64,000 nucleotides of DNA, taken from JBFWVJ01 sp050246795. GTDB taxonomy: Bacteria > Patescibacteriota > Gracilibacteria > JAUYGZ01. Made by a program: the position numbers and the translations under genes. The stretch covers positions 62,001-126,000 of the forward strand of contig JBFWVJ010000002.1 in assembly GCA_050246795.1 (NCBI GenBank). Direction: 5' to 3'. Below are positions 16,253 through 25,740 of the stretch, piece after piece (the first letter of the stretch is position 1; each line of letters begins with the position of its first letter). The notes beneath the pieces were generated by a model. That model saw only the letters and a list, made by a program, of their open reading frames with translations. It did not search any database and was not told the origin of the DNA.

Positions 16253-17233
16253 ATGAAACTCGCGGTTTTCGGAAATTACGGCGTGCGCAATCTGGGGGAC
16301 GATTTGATCCTGATGGGTCTTCGCGAGAAGTATCCGCAAGATACCCTGACCGTTTTTTGTGGAAACCCGGAACAGGTTCGAAACCAGTTTGGGCTGGAAT
16401 CCTCTCATTTCTTTCCAGGAGGACTGAGAACCTGGAGGCAGTATTTCTTCTCTGCTGAGGCTCGCAAACGGTCTGAAGAAAGTCTTCGGGCTTTGAAACA
16501 GATGGATCAGATTATTATCGGAGGAGGAGGGATCTTGGTGGATCGTCACATCAAGGCCGTTGTACTGTGGTGGTTTCAGCTGAGAACGATTAAAAAATCA
16601 GGAATACCATACTCGTTCATCGGGAATTCTCTGGAACTGAAGTCCTGGTGGAGTCGTTGGCTTTTCAAGCCCTTTCTGAAATCGGCCAGGTGGATTTCGG
16701 TTCGTGACCAAGCCTCTCACAAGCTTCTGAACTCCATGGACATCGCATCTGAACTGGTGGACGATCTTTCTTCATGGGCGCCCTTGGATCTGGAACCGCG
16801 GAAAACTCAGAAACTCTTGGCTGTGGCGCTGTGCCGGTGGGGAATAGGTGAGAGGCAAGCATCAGTTCTTCGCCAATTCATGCAGCAGAAGCAGCAGGAA
16901 GGCTTTCAGATTATCGGCCTGGCTTTCCAAACGGTCGGAGATGATGACCGCCAGGTGTTGAAGGAGCTGTTCCCGTCTGTGGAGATCACCTCTGAGCTCC
17001 CGGATGTCCTCGAAGTCCTTCGGACCTGTGAAGCCTTGATCGCGATGCGGTACCATGCTGTTTTGCTCGGCCTTCGCTTTCACATTCCAACCATTGCCCT
17101 CTCCTATCAGGAAAAAGTGGCCAACCTGATGAGTGACCGAGGACTTTCAGACCTTTGCATTCCCATCCAGAAAATCGATGGGCAAAGTGTACAACAGCTT
17201 TTTTTGAAAGCGGTTGAAGGCGGTTATAAATAG
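16253..17233 (+). CDS. csaB: Polysaccharide pyruvyl transferase family protein (CsaB-like)
   Basis: CsaB-type enzymes transfer pyruvate from phosphoenolpyruvate onto cell-wall polysaccharide, creating the ketal that anchors S-layer proteins with SLH domains. The 326-residue protein begins with the family hallmark VFGNYGVRNLGDDLILMGL, then DQIIIGGGGILVDRH (about 88-102), SVRDQASHKLL, and near the C-terminus LIAMRYHAVLLGLRFHIPTIALSY with the RxH motif. These fit PF04230 well. Placement between rplS and a division gene and the polysaccharide genes elsewhere in the window suggest a role at the cell surface. Donor and acceptor are inferred. Confidence 0.85.
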   Translation: MKLAVFGNYGVRNLGDDLILMGLREKYPQDTLTVFCGNPEQVRNQFGLESSHFFPGGLRTWRQYFFSAEARKRSEESLRALKQMDQIIIGGGGILVDRHIKAVVLWWFQLRTIKKSGIPYSFIGNSLELKSWWSRWLFKPFLKSARWISVRDQASHKLLNSMDIASELVDDLSSWAPLDLEPRKTQKLLAVALCRWGIGERQASVLRQFMQQKQQEGFQIIGLAFQTVGDDDRQVLKELFPSVEITSELPDVLEVLRTCEALIAMRYHAVLLGLRFHIPTIALSYQEKVANLMSDRGLSDLCIPIQKIDGQSVQQLFLKAVEGGYK

Positions 17234-17255
17234 TTTATGCTGAGGGGTGTGAAAA

Positions 17256-17366
17256 GGAATTTTCAATTCTCAATTTCCAATTTTCATTCAATTCTCAATG
17301 CTTCATTGATCATTGGAATTTGAAAATTCATTGAAAATTGAATATTCGAAAATTGAAAATTTTTTT
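17256..17366. repeat. AT-rich inverted repeat upstream of the FtsQ-like gene
   Basis: Words of the type TTTTCAATTCTCAATTTCC on the left face GAAAATTGAATATTCGAAAAT and TTGAAAATTCATTGAAAAT on the right, so the tract can fold on itself. It ends at the T7 run just before the chosen ATG. Confidence 0.7.
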
Positions 17367-18575
17367 ATGCGTCTCTTTCGGTTCAAAAAACGGTCCATCG
17401 TTCGTCGGGCTCCGATCGTTCGGAAGAAATGGGACACGAAGCCGAGAAGAAGTCGTTTTTTGAAGTTGCGACAGCTGCTGAAGGGCCGACTGTTGATGGT
17501 CTTGGGGATCTTGTTGGGGATAGGCGGAACGGCTTATGGGTTCTTCTTCACCACCTTGCTCGACTTGCGTCAGGTGGAAGTCACCACGGCCTACAAAGAC
17601 ATCAACATCGAGAAGCTGCAAACTCATCTTCAGGAGCTTGTGGTGGGACAACACTTCTTTTTTCTTTCGCTCTCAACCGTCGCTCAAGAGATCTATGACC
17701 ATTTCCCTGATGTTTCCTCCATCGCTTGTTCACGGAATATTTTTACCCGTGCTCTCTCCTGTGAAGCGATCGGATATGAACTGATCGCCATCATTAAGCA
17801 CGAAAACGAACGCTACTACATCAACGAAAACGGGGTGGTGATCAATTATGACAGTCGAAAGCTCGGACTCCCATTCTTTGACCTCATTCTCAATCCGGTC
17901 TTTGCCGAGATCGAAAACAGGAAAACGGCCAAACCGTCGGATACACCTGTCGTTGTCGAAGAGGTCGCCGAAGCGGTTTTACAGCCGGCCCAGCCATCGG
18001 CAGAAACACCTCAAGGATCGCTTACGGCCAGTATTCTCAATGACCGATCCACCGGGACGAACCCTGCCCCAGCTCCGGCCACGATCATCACTGATTTGGA
18101 CGTCCCGGAAACATCCCTGTTCTTCATCCAGCCCGATCAGGCTCCGCCTGTGGAACCTCTCATCCTGGAACCCGAGCGAAAGGTCTTCACGGTGACGATA
18201 GGGCAAAAGATCCTTGATCCGGATGAGCTCAAGACCATTTTAGAAGCCATTCAGAAACTCGAGCAGGTGATGGGAAGAAAAGTGATCGAAGCCCAATATG
18301 TACAGGTGGCAGGGGAGTTGAGTTTGAAGAGTAAGCCAGGGGGTGGGACGATTGAGAATCAGGAGACGATTGGGATGGAGAACTCTGAACCATCAACTCT
18401 CAACCCTCAACCATCAGATGAGGATCCGGAGCATGAGTTTACCGTTCTTTTGAATTTGCGCAGGGATGTGGATGATCAGATCAAAAAACTGAGTAAATCC
18501 AAGGAAGTGATTGATTTCAGCCAGGTCACTCAAATCGACCTGAGTATTGATGGGGAGAAGGTGTTTTATCGGTAG
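17367..18575 (+). CDS. ftsQ: FtsQ/DivIB-like cell-division protein
   Basis: A bitopic membrane protein expected at the septum, bridging early and late divisome parts. From the ATG at 17367 (MRLFRFKKRS; the frame is open 54 bp further up into repeats) there are 402 residues: a basic cytoplasmic tail, one membrane helix (about 45-65, LLMVLGILLGIGGTAYGFFF), a POTRA-like segment with LRQVEVTTAYKDINIEKLQTHL and HFPDVSSIACSRN, and YINENGVVINYD, as in FtsQ. A proline/alanine-rich linker follows (about 195-265). Within the C-terminal domain the residues IENQETIG and NSEPSTLNPQPSDED come from GATTGGGA and CAACTCTCAACC repeat DNA read in frame. Family call rests on layout and the VVINYD region. Confidence 0.68.
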   Translation: MRLFRFKKRSIVRRAPIVRKKWDTKPRRSRFLKLRQLLKGRLLMVLGILLGIGGTAYGFFFTTLLDLRQVEVTTAYKDINIEKLQTHLQELVVGQHFFFLSLSTVAQEIYDHFPDVSSIACSRNIFTRALSCEAIGYELIAIIKHENERYYINENGVVINYDSRKLGLPFFDLILNPVFAEIENRKTAKPSDTPVVVEEVAEAVLQPAQPSAETPQGSLTASILNDRSTGTNPAPAPATIITDLDVPETSLFFIQPDQAPPVEPLILEPERKVFTVTIGQKILDPDELKTILEAIQKLEQVMGRKVIEAQYVQVAGELSLKSKPGGGTIENQETIGMENSEPSTLNPQPSDEDPEHEFTVLLNLRRDVDDQIKKLSKSKEVIDFSQVTQIDLSIDGEKVFYR

Positions 18576-18632
18576 GGGAAGGACTTGTAAGACTCGTAGG
18601 AGCAATAGGACCTTTAAGAGGGGACGAGAGTG

Positions 18633-18760
18633 TTTTCCCATTCCGACTGAAGTCGAGCGGGTTTTAGGGACAGACGAAATGGAGGAATCCCTTGGCAAGG
18701 GTAAGGTGAGGGATTCCTCCACTACGCCATGAGTACATGGCTCCGATCGGAATGGAAAAA
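18633..18760. repeat. Inverted-repeat element, copy C
   Basis: Outer arms TTTTCCCATTCCGA and TCGGAATGGAAAA, inner arms GGAGGAATCCCT and AGGGATTCCTCC. It lies just upstream of the promoter of the plus-strand coiled-coil array. Confidence 0.86.
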
Positions 18761-18777
18761 TAAACAGCTCGGCACGC

Positions 18778-18806
18778 TTGGAATTAATGTGGTTTTATGG
18801 TAAAAT
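18778..18806 (+). promoter_or_regulatory. Promoter of the plus-strand coiled-coil array
   Basis: TTGGAA at 18778-18783, 17-bp spacer, TAAAAT at 18801-18806; the first gene starts 25 bp downstream, implying a leader of under 20 nt. Confidence 0.65.
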
Positions 18807-18830
18807 AATAGGAATTTGAAATAAAAATTC

Positions 18831-19217
18831 ATGAAAAAAAACAAAGCACAAAATCCGTTTGCTTATGGGACGAATGACGATCCGCTGAGGATCGGGAAGC
18901 TGATTGATGCCATTCAGGATTCTGCTCTTTCTGCTGCCAAAAAATTGGCCTATTTGTACCTGATCGCCGAAGGATCTTTCACTGGGGCGACGATGAAGAT
19001 GCTGCGAAAAGACATGGAAGACCAGGAAAAAATCATGGTGCGACAACTTCGGGCAAAAGAAAAAGCCCTCCAACAAGTCGATCAAGAGATCGAATCGCTC
19101 GAGCAAAGCATCCTGGAACTGACTCCAAAAGCCATGGATGAAACGCAAGAAAATTTGCAGCAGCTCGTAGAAATGGCTGCGCACGAAACCCAAAAAAACC
19201 ACAAAAACAAATCCTAA
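18831..19217 (+). CDS. Array gene P1: small coiled-coil protein, paralogue of 49707-50141
   Basis: Unrecognised 128-residue protein. Residues 20-60 hold a helical block, IGKLIDAIQDSALSAAKKLA then YLYLIAEGSFTGA; residues 65-115 form a coiled coil (QQVDQEIESLEQSILELTPK). The minus-array gene at 49707-50141 matches in the same order: IG-L, Q-S-L, KL-YL, A-G-(S/T)FT and an EIE-EKS-LTP block. Each member lies directly upstream of a giant membrane coiled-coil gene, here with a 6-bp gap, so the two products probably act together. Function unknown; no signal peptide is visible. Confidence 0.85.
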   Translation: MKKNKAQNPFAYGTNDDPLRIGKLIDAIQDSALSAAKKLAYLYLIAEGSFTGATMKMLRKDMEDQEKIMVRQLRAKEKALQQVDQEIESLEQSILELTPKAMDETQENLQQLVEMAAHETQKNHKNKS

Positions 19218-19223
19218 ATTTTT

Positions 19224-22200
19224 ATGAGACGAGATCTGTTCACCAGTTCGGACTTCTCAGAAAAGCGTCTTCTGTACAAGAATAACGCCTCCAGCAAACC
19301 AGAAGGAGCTGATCCCAAGCCTGCCAGTGCTCCGCAGGAAGCTTTGAAAAATGGCGATGATCATTTCCAAGAGGTGAAAGATATCCCTGGATTGGACCAG
19401 CCTGGCGAACTAAAAGATGTGAAGGGACAGAGCCAATCCGCGCAGGAAATGATCAAAAACCTGGGCGCCATTCAGACAAAATCGTCGGAAGAGATCATTT
19501 CCCAATACCGTGACCGCTACTCCAATTTGATCGGGGATGAAGTGACCTTGGAAGACCGAAAAAACCTTCAGGATGCTGAATTCGAACGATTCAAACAGTT
19601 GGCTTCGGAAACCACCCGAAAAGAAATCGAAAAAATCCTCGACAAAAAAGCTCCAAAAAAGTACTCAGAGGCTGTGGACAAAATTGCTTCTGGAGATTTG
19701 GATTCGATCGACAAAAAAGGCACCAAGGAGTTGGTAGAAAAACTGAAACTGAAAGAAACCAACCTCAAAAAACTTCATGAAGCCCAGAAGAAACTGGAGG
19801 CAGCTCAGAAGAAAAAAGAAAAGCTGGAAGAAGAAGTCGATAAGATGAAAGAGGACTTGGAAGAGCATAAGAAATCCCGAGACAAGATCGAATCACTCCA
19901 AAACTGGTGGGATTCTGGCCCTACTATTCTCGGTCAAGCATTCCGATTGGGGTCCTATGCGGCTCTCGCCGGAACGGCCATTGGGACGTTCTATGGCCTT
20001 GGCGCAGGTTTTTTGGCGATGAACGCCACTACAGGAGCCCTTGGAGCCGCTTTTTGGAGTCAATTCCAGCCTGCCGCGACCTATACCGCAACCACTCTTT
20101 GGAGTACTGCCATGGCTATCCCACCTGCGTTCGGGATGAGTCTCACTGGCTCTCTCGGACTTGTCGGGATGTTTTATGGCTCGTGGAGAAAATGGCCACA
20201 ACTCATTGCCAATCCAAAACGGTTTTACCATGGGTTCGTGACGGACAAAAAAGAAAAATTAATCCAGCAACGACGCGTCGAACTGAAGATCGACACGGAC
20301 GTTCAGGAAGAAATCAAAGACGCGGAGGAGGAAATCAACAAGTTGAAAGAAGAGAACAGCAAGGCGCTGGGTGAAATCAATCAGCACTTATCACACTACC
20401 GACAGCAACAGAGCGAGCTGACCAACCGCATCAACAAGTCGCCTCGCGAAAGCGCTGAGCATCTGGAGGCATTGCAAAAGGAACTCGAGCAGGTCTGTGA
20501 AATGATCGATGCGCTGGAGTCCATTGCCCTGCTCTATGACACGGCGAAGACACCTGAGAAACTCGGGCTGCAGGACCAGTTTGAGCTCGATGCCATTCAT
20601 GGGCGTATTCAGCAGATGCGGGTGGATGACCAGACCAACGCGAAGCTGGAAAAGATTGCTTCCACTATTGACGCGGAGAATAAGAAGCAGCAGCAATTGA
20701 TCGGGGACGCGGCCTACAAGCAGGGCGTTCGCAAGGAATTGGCGGAAAAAATCGAGGATGAAGACACCTTTGATGCCATCAAGAACTTTGTCAACAGCCG
20801 TGCTGACAAGCTGCCTTCATCTCTCGAACGCTTGAGCAACACCGCTCCGAAGCTTTATCAGACCTTGAAGGCATTAGCGGCTTTGCCAGCTAATAACCTC
20901 TATCGAAAGAACACTCAGGAAATGATCAAGATCACCATTAAGGCGGTTCAGCTCGAACCACAGCGAAAAGCGGTAATGAAGGTGTTTGGAAGGCTTGGGG
21001 AAGATCTCAGGAACTACGCGGAGAATCGGGCGAGGGTGGTCTATGATGCGTATCAAATCTACGAGCTTAATAAAGACAACCCTTTTCCTGAGCCGAAGAG
21101 AGGGCAAAATTTTGAGCGATGGGTCGGGGATTTAGACTTGGATCAGCTTGATGAAATGCTGAAGTTTCTGGAATTCTTGAGGACCAATGCGGCGGTGGAG
21201 AAGAATGAGCTGGTGGATAAGGTGAAACCAGTGAAGACGAAAATTGAAGAATTGCTTAAAGCATTTACTGATAGAGATGCACCCATTCGCGATTATCTGG
21301 AAGATAAGAAATCATCAGGTTTAGAAAAGATTGCAGCCAAATTGGGGAACGGTCAGACATTTCTGCTTTCCGATGGAAGTTCATTTCTTGATTGTATTAA
21401 GAAAACGAATAATCGTGATGAACTCATCAAAGTCAGCAATCTTTTAGCTCAGATGAAAGGAAAGATTGAAATCGATGAAGATATCAAGGAACCAGAATTG
21501 TCCAAGCCATTGAATGATGAAATCCATCAGTACTTTATGAAGATCGAAAAGAAAGATCAGAAGCTCGCGAGTAAAATTGCTAATCATCCCGAATTACTTA
21601 CTGATATATCAAATGATGAAGGAAAAAGCCTTCCAGATCCTGCAGCAGGTCAAAAATATAAAAATTATCGAGAAGGTTTGACGTACTCCAACAGGAAAGT
21701 TTTGAGGGATGTTTTAAAGACCGTTTTGGACCAAGACTATGGGCTCAATAAAGATGAAACCGAACTGGTGATAAATACCAAAAAATTGAAAGAAGAAATA
21801 CGGATGGTGATTGATGAAATAAGTAGAAAAAGTGAAGAGGAAACGAGAGGGACATCATTCGTGAAAAAAACCTTTGAATTGTCGGATTTCACACAGGCAG
21901 TCAGTCTATTTACTGGAAGATGGAACGTAAGTCGATTCTCTTTATCTGGTGATTCATTTGAAGGTGCCTTGAGAGACAAAAATAAAACAGAAGAGTTGGA
22001 AGAAATTAAGAGGATTTTAGAAAAAATCCAATCCGAATGTTTCTGTAGTGTCATTAGTAAAAAATATCTCTCGAAACAAGAGATTGATGAAAAAATTGCG
22101 AATGTGTGGGAAGGTACCCACTCTCGATCCACTCAACTAAGAAAAGTTGTTAAAGACGCTATCTCGAGCGATGCAAGTTGGTTGAGAATTCATGACCCAT

Positions 22201-23759
22201 CATTGCCCGTCGCGGATCCAAATGAAGGTTTTCAAGCTTATTTAGGACGACATAGCAGTAATTATAACATTCATCAAAGGATCCTTCTTTCTCTTCAAAA
22301 GTTTGAAAACGTGGCAAATCTTCCATCACCTCCGAGTAATGTCGAGGTATTGGGTGGAGGTCAAACGATTCGTATAGAAACAACTAGGATACCCGCAGGC
22401 ACTCAACAAACTCTTTTTGAACTCCTTCCACAAACGGATGTTGAGTTCGGTGAGCTTTCAGGCAACCCAGCCTGGATGAAGTTGGACCCGTCGGGTACAA
22501 AGATCATTGCTGAAAATCCAGTAGATGATCCTGATTTGACCATATCGCCCAGCGTGATCAAAGTAAGCATTAAAGCCCACAAGATCTCCAATCCTACACT
22601 GGAAACGAGAACCGAGATCACTATCAACATTTTGCCACCTTCGATTCCCAATGATGTGGAGTTTGAAGGTGGAGGGAAGTCAAAAAACATTTCACCTGAA
22701 ACCATCTCAGACGGGACTACAAAAGAACTATTCAATCTTCAGGAACAACCTGGAACTGAGTTTGAATTCGTGAGCAGCACCCCTCCTGGGTTAACATTGG
22801 ATACTTCGAACAAAAGGGTGGTTGCGGTGGCAACTGGTACGGATTTGAACTTGAAGGATGGAGAGATTTATAAAATAAAAGTACGAGCCAAACGAACCCT
22901 GGACGTGACAAAAACGAAAGAAACGGAGCTCTTGATTCAGGTAAAAAACCCTCACACTCCCCCCAATGCGGTGGAGTTTGTCGGGGGCGGAAATACCCTC
23001 GAACTTGAACCCAAGACCTTAACAGGAGTGGAAATTCTCGCGAACTTGAAGCCTCAAACGGATACAACCTACGCTTTAGAAAGTGTCATTCCTGCAAATC
23101 CTCAGATCACTCTGGATGCTCGTGGAACGAGTGTCTTGGGTGCTGCTGGGTTGGCGCTCACTGATGGACAAAAAATAAAATTAGTTATTAAGGCGACAAA
23201 AAATACTGTCCCTCCGGTTGAAAAGACTTCTGAGGTTCATTTTGAAGTTAAAAAATCCACCCTTTCTCCGACTCCAGTTCTAGCTCCTGCTCCTACTTCT
23301 AGTCCTACTGGCTCTACTTCAGGACCTACTTCTGGTCCTAGTGGTCCTGCTTCTTCACCTCCTGCGGCTACAGTCTCTGGTCCTGGTCCTGCACCTGCAC
23401 CTGCACCTGCACCTGCTCCGGCTTCTGGCCCCATTTCTACTCCTGTCGGGATGGTCACCGATGCTTCGCTCATTACGGCTCTTAAAGTATTCGAAAAGAG
23501 ACTTAAAAAAGAATCAAAGAAAAAGAATAAAAAACTCCGCAAGACCATTCAGGAGTTAGAAGCAAAAATGAAGACGGGTGATTCTTCTCCCGAGGCGAAG
23601 CTTATTGAGACAACTCAAATCACCCTTCTCCTAAAAGACTTGAGCAGAGCCCTTACTGATCCGGATTTAAGTGATCGTGAGAGAACAACCATGCAACTAC
23701 TTTACAACGGTCTTACTGATGCATTGAGTAAACTCACATCACCCCCATCTATACCTTAA
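19224..23759 (+). CDS. Array gene P2: giant (1511 aa) coiled-coil membrane protein with three Ig/cadherin-like repeats
   Basis: Not a known family. Layout: N-terminal motif EKRLLYK (13-19); charged coiled coil (about 85-225); two or three hydrophobic helices rich in Gly and Ala (about 230-315, e.g. YAALAGTAIGTFYGLGAGFL); a second coiled-coil and helical region to about 1030, with LPSSLERLSNTAPKLYQTLK also found in the minus-array giant; three tandem beta-sandwich-like repeats of about 105 residues starting at about 1035, 1141 and 1245, each opening with P-N-x-VEF-x-GGG; a Pro/Ala/Ser/Gly-rich linker (about 1342-1409); and a final Lys-rich coiled coil. The repeats resemble He_PIG/cadherin-type domains of surface adhesins. 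The middle third looks AT-richer than the rest. Topology and role are inferred. Confidence 0.82.
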   Translation: MRRDLFTSSDFSEKRLLYKNNASSKPEGADPKPASAPQEALKNGDDHFQEVKDIPGLDQPGELKDVKGQSQSAQEMIKNLGAIQTKSSEEIISQYRDRYSNLIGDEVTLEDRKNLQDAEFERFKQLASETTRKEIEKILDKKAPKKYSEAVDKIASGDLDSIDKKGTKELVEKLKLKETNLKKLHEAQKKLEAAQKKKEKLEEEVDKMKEDLEEHKKSRDKIESLQNWWDSGPTILGQAFRLGSYAALAGTAIGTFYGLGAGFLAMNATTGALGAAFWSQFQPAATYTATTLWSTAMAIPPAFGMSLTGSLGLVGMFYGSWRKWPQLIANPKRFYHGFVTDKKEKLIQQRRVELKIDTDVQEEIKDAEEEINKLKEENSKALGEINQHLSHYRQQQSELTNRINKSPRESAEHLEALQKELEQVCEMIDALESIALLYDTAKTPEKLGLQDQFELDAIHGRIQQMRVDDQTNAKLEKIASTIDAENKKQQQLIGDAAYKQGVRKELAEKIEDEDTFDAIKNFVNSRADKLPSSLERLSNTAPKLYQTLKALAALPANNLYRKNTQEMIKITIKAVQLEPQRKAVMKVFGRLGEDLRNYAENRARVVYDAYQIYELNKDNPFPEPKRGQNFERWVGDLDLDQLDEMLKFLEFLRTNAAVEKNELVDKVKPVKTKIEELLKAFTDRDAPIRDYLEDKKSSGLEKIAAKLGNGQTFLLSDGSSFLDCIKKTNNRDELIKVSNLLAQMKGKIEIDEDIKEPELSKPLNDEIHQYFMKIEKKDQKLASKIANHPELLTDISNDEGKSLPDPAAGQKYKNYREGLTYSNRKVLRDVLKTVLDQDYGLNKDETELVINTKKLKEEIRMVIDEISRKSEEETRGTSFVKKTFELSDFTQAVSLFTGRWNVSRFSLSGDSFEGALRDKNKTEELEEIKRILEKIQSECFCSVISKKYLSKQEIDEKIANVWEGTHSRSTQLRKVVKDAISSDASWLRIHDPSLPVADPNEGFQAYLGRHSSNYNIHQRILLSLQKFENVANLPSPPSNVEVLGGGQTIRIETTRIPAGTQQTLFELLPQTDVEFGELSGNPAWMKLDPSGTKIIAENPVDDPDLTISPSVIKVSIKAHKISNPTLETRTEITINILPPSIPNDVEFEGGGKSKNISPETISDGTTKELFNLQEQPGTEFEFVSSTPPGLTLDTSNKRVVAVATGTDLNLKDGEIYKIKVRAKRTLDVTKTKETELLIQVKNPHTPPNAVEFVGGGNTLELEPKTLTGVEILANLKPQTDTTYALESVIPANPQITLDARGTSVLGAAGLALTDGQKIKLVIKATKNTVPPVEKTSEVHFEVKKSTLSPTPVLAPAPTSSPTGSTSGPTSGPSGPASSPPAATVSGPGPAPAPAPAPAPASGPISTPVGMVTDASLITALKVFEKRLKKESKKKNKKLRKTIQELEAKMKTGDSSPEAKLIETTQITLLLKDLSRALTDPDLSDRERTTMQLLYNGLTDALSKLTSPPSIP

Positions 23760-23767
23760 TATCTCCT

Positions 23768-25288
23768 ATGAAGTCTTTGTTCCACCTCCACTCTGAAGTC
23801 TGGTCATGGCAGCCAAAACGACTTCTGTATCTCCAATACAAGTATGTCGATGAGGAAGCCAATGTCCTCAATAGTGACCAAGTCGGGTTGTTAAAAAAAC
23901 AGAACCTCATCAAGAATTTTCAAGAACAAAAAGAACGATTCGAAAGCCTGAAGTCTAAGCATAGAGATCTTAAAGAAGAGGTGCTTACCCTTCAGAAACG
24001 TCGCGATGACATCAATAAAGAGATACAGGAGCTCACATCAAAGAAAGGTATACAAGAAACCAAACTCTCATTTCTCATAGACGAAAAGAAAGTTGTGCAA
24101 GAGAAACTGGATGAGATTGCAACAAAAGCTCGCGAATTCCAAGACTTGATCAAAAGCCTTGAAACGGAAATTTCCCATCTTGACAGCACTCTGTCCCAAC
24201 TCACAAGAGAGGTGGAATCGGAACAGCAAAAAACTCCTGACTTGGAAAAGCAAAAAGAGGAAGTAGAAAAGAGCCTGGAAAAAACGAAGTCGTTTAAGAG
24301 GGTTTGGAAATCTATTGCAGGTATTCGAGCCAGTCGGTTTGATTTGCTGGGCATCGACCCGGAACAATTCGCAAAGGTCGCGGAGATCGGAACGATCCAG
24401 CAGCGAAGAAATGCTGACAGGATAGCTACCGAAGAACAAAGAATCGCGCAATTGAGCCGAGAGATAGACAAGAATTTAGCAGAAATTGAGAGGATCTCTG
24501 TTGAGCTGGAAAGCGTTCTACAAGACAAAAATCGCACATCTAATCTCAAAGCAACACATGAAAATGAATTGAACACATTGAAACTCTCAAAGCAAGCTCA
24601 AGAAGCTGTGTCTGAGAGACTCGATGACACCATGAGACAAGTGCGAGATGACATCGAACTAATACAGGAGTCACAGCAGGCCTTGGAGATTGAGTTGGCT
24701 GAAAATGCAGGAATAATTGAAAAGAAGAAACGTCTCACGAGCAGAGTTGAGAGTAAAATAGAGAATGCGAAAGATAAGCTCGAGAAAATGATCTCGCGTG
24801 TCGAAACCTTGCTCGAGCTTCGAGAAAAAAATGTTGTCCAGATAGACTCTCGAATCGTTCAGGAGTTTTTTGAGGCCCTCCAAGAAATGATGGAAACCTT
24901 CATTCCATCTTTGGATGAAATCTGTACCGCCATTCCTCAACTCCAAAAATATGCAGAACCCATTGCCTCAATAAAAAAGTATGTTCCAGACAGTCACGCC
25001 CAAAATCTGACGGCGGAAATCGAACGCTATCTGCGAAACAATGTCCCAACGGTGGTAGGGCAAATGGTGGACAGTTTACAAGCACTCCCAGATGACGAAG
25101 ATATTCAAGGACTGATTGCTTGGCTTGGATCAGTATCAACGGCGATGAAGAAAACAGATGAGATCGGAAAGAAGCTGATGCGAGAAATCAAAGAAAATGC
25201 CAATCAAGAAATAAAAAAGTTGACCCCCAAGCAAATGGAAGCCTATCGTGGTCATATCGAGGCTGCAAAGAACCTCATTCAGGAATAA
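23768..25288 (+). CDS. Array gene P3: long coiled-coil protein (506 aa)
   Basis: A 506-residue protein with no known domain, 8 bp after the giant gene. The N-terminus carries the motif PKRLLYLQYKY (16-26), shared in position with the giants P2 and M2. Residues about 40-375 are nearly continuous heptad-rich coiled coil (SMC-like in appearance but without any ATPase head: no Walker A or signature motif). The last 130 residues are helical with LQALPDDEDIQGLIAWLGSV. It may be a structural filament or scaffold. Start codon ATG at 23768 is the first in frame after the upstream stop. Confidence 0.82.
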   Translation: MKSLFHLHSEVWSWQPKRLLYLQYKYVDEEANVLNSDQVGLLKKQNLIKNFQEQKERFESLKSKHRDLKEEVLTLQKRRDDINKEIQELTSKKGIQETKLSFLIDEKKVVQEKLDEIATKAREFQDLIKSLETEISHLDSTLSQLTREVESEQQKTPDLEKQKEEVEKSLEKTKSFKRVWKSIAGIRASRFDLLGIDPEQFAKVAEIGTIQQRRNADRIATEEQRIAQLSREIDKNLAEIERISVELESVLQDKNRTSNLKATHENELNTLKLSKQAQEAVSERLDDTMRQVRDDIELIQESQQALEIELAENAGIIEKKKRLTSRVESKIENAKDKLEKMISRVETLLELREKNVVQIDSRIVQEFFEALQEMMETFIPSLDEICTAIPQLQKYAEPIASIKKYVPDSHAQNLTAEIERYLRNNVPTVVGQMVDSLQALPDDEDIQGLIAWLGSVSTAMKKTDEIGKKLMREIKENANQEIKKLTPKQMEAYRGHIEAAKNLIQE

Positions 25289-25330
25289 TTTTCCGAAACC
25301 ATCAACCTATTCTATCCCTCATTCATCGCT

Positions 25331-25672
25331 ATGAACACTCTGGAACAACTTCATGAACTCATCTCAGAACCGCTCATCGCCGAAAAACTTCCACATGACC
25401 TCCTGGAACGCATCAAGAATGTAGAGGCTACCAATACCCAGGAAATAGAAGCGATCATGCGCCAGCTTTTGATAGAACTGGAGAGCATCATACCCCTCTT
25501 GTCTGCTGAAGAAGACTCAGCCTTTGCTGACCTAGCATCGAAAGTCGATACTTTGGAAGCCGCTACGGCCCGTCAACAAGCTGCTTTAGAAAGCCTCCAT
25601 GCCCAAGAAGCAAACGTCAGGGGTGGTTTACAAAAGGTTGATGATGGTCTCAAAATGGCAGAAGAACTCTAG
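25331..25672 (+). CDS. Array gene P4: small coiled-coil protein (113 aa)
   Basis: An all-helical 113-residue protein (LEQLHELISEPLIAEKLPHD; later DLASKVDTLEAATARQQAAL) without recognisable domain. It lies after the long coiled-coil gene, as the 121-residue gene 42735-43100 does in the minus array. Similarity between the two is only weak by eye, so their relation is suggested mainly by position. Confidence 0.72.
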   Translation: MNTLEQLHELISEPLIAEKLPHDLLERIKNVEATNTQEIEAIMRQLLIELESIIPLLSAEEDSAFADLASKVDTLEAATARQQAALESLHAQEANVRGGLQKVDDGLKMAEEL

Positions 25673-25686
25673 TTAATAGCAACTGC

Positions 25687-25714
25687 TTGCATTTTTTTGC
25701 TTGTGTTATATAAT
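25687..25714 (+). promoter_or_regulatory. Internal promoter before array gene P5
   Basis: TTGCAT at 25687-25692, 16-bp spacer, TATAAT at 25709-25714; the P5 start is 26 bp further. This implies that the plus array is transcribed as at least two units. Confidence 0.65.
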
Positions 25715-25740
25715 ACCCATCTAGTGATTCAGGGTTTTTT

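Noticed and set aside
15694..16458. Several overlapping long frames on both strands across the hairpin array
   Set aside because: They are produced by the 60-bp period, a multiple of three, and translate only repeat DNA.
23768..25288. SMC or RecN-type ATPase
   Set aside because: Only the coiled coil is present; no Walker A, Walker B or signature motif and no ATPase head.
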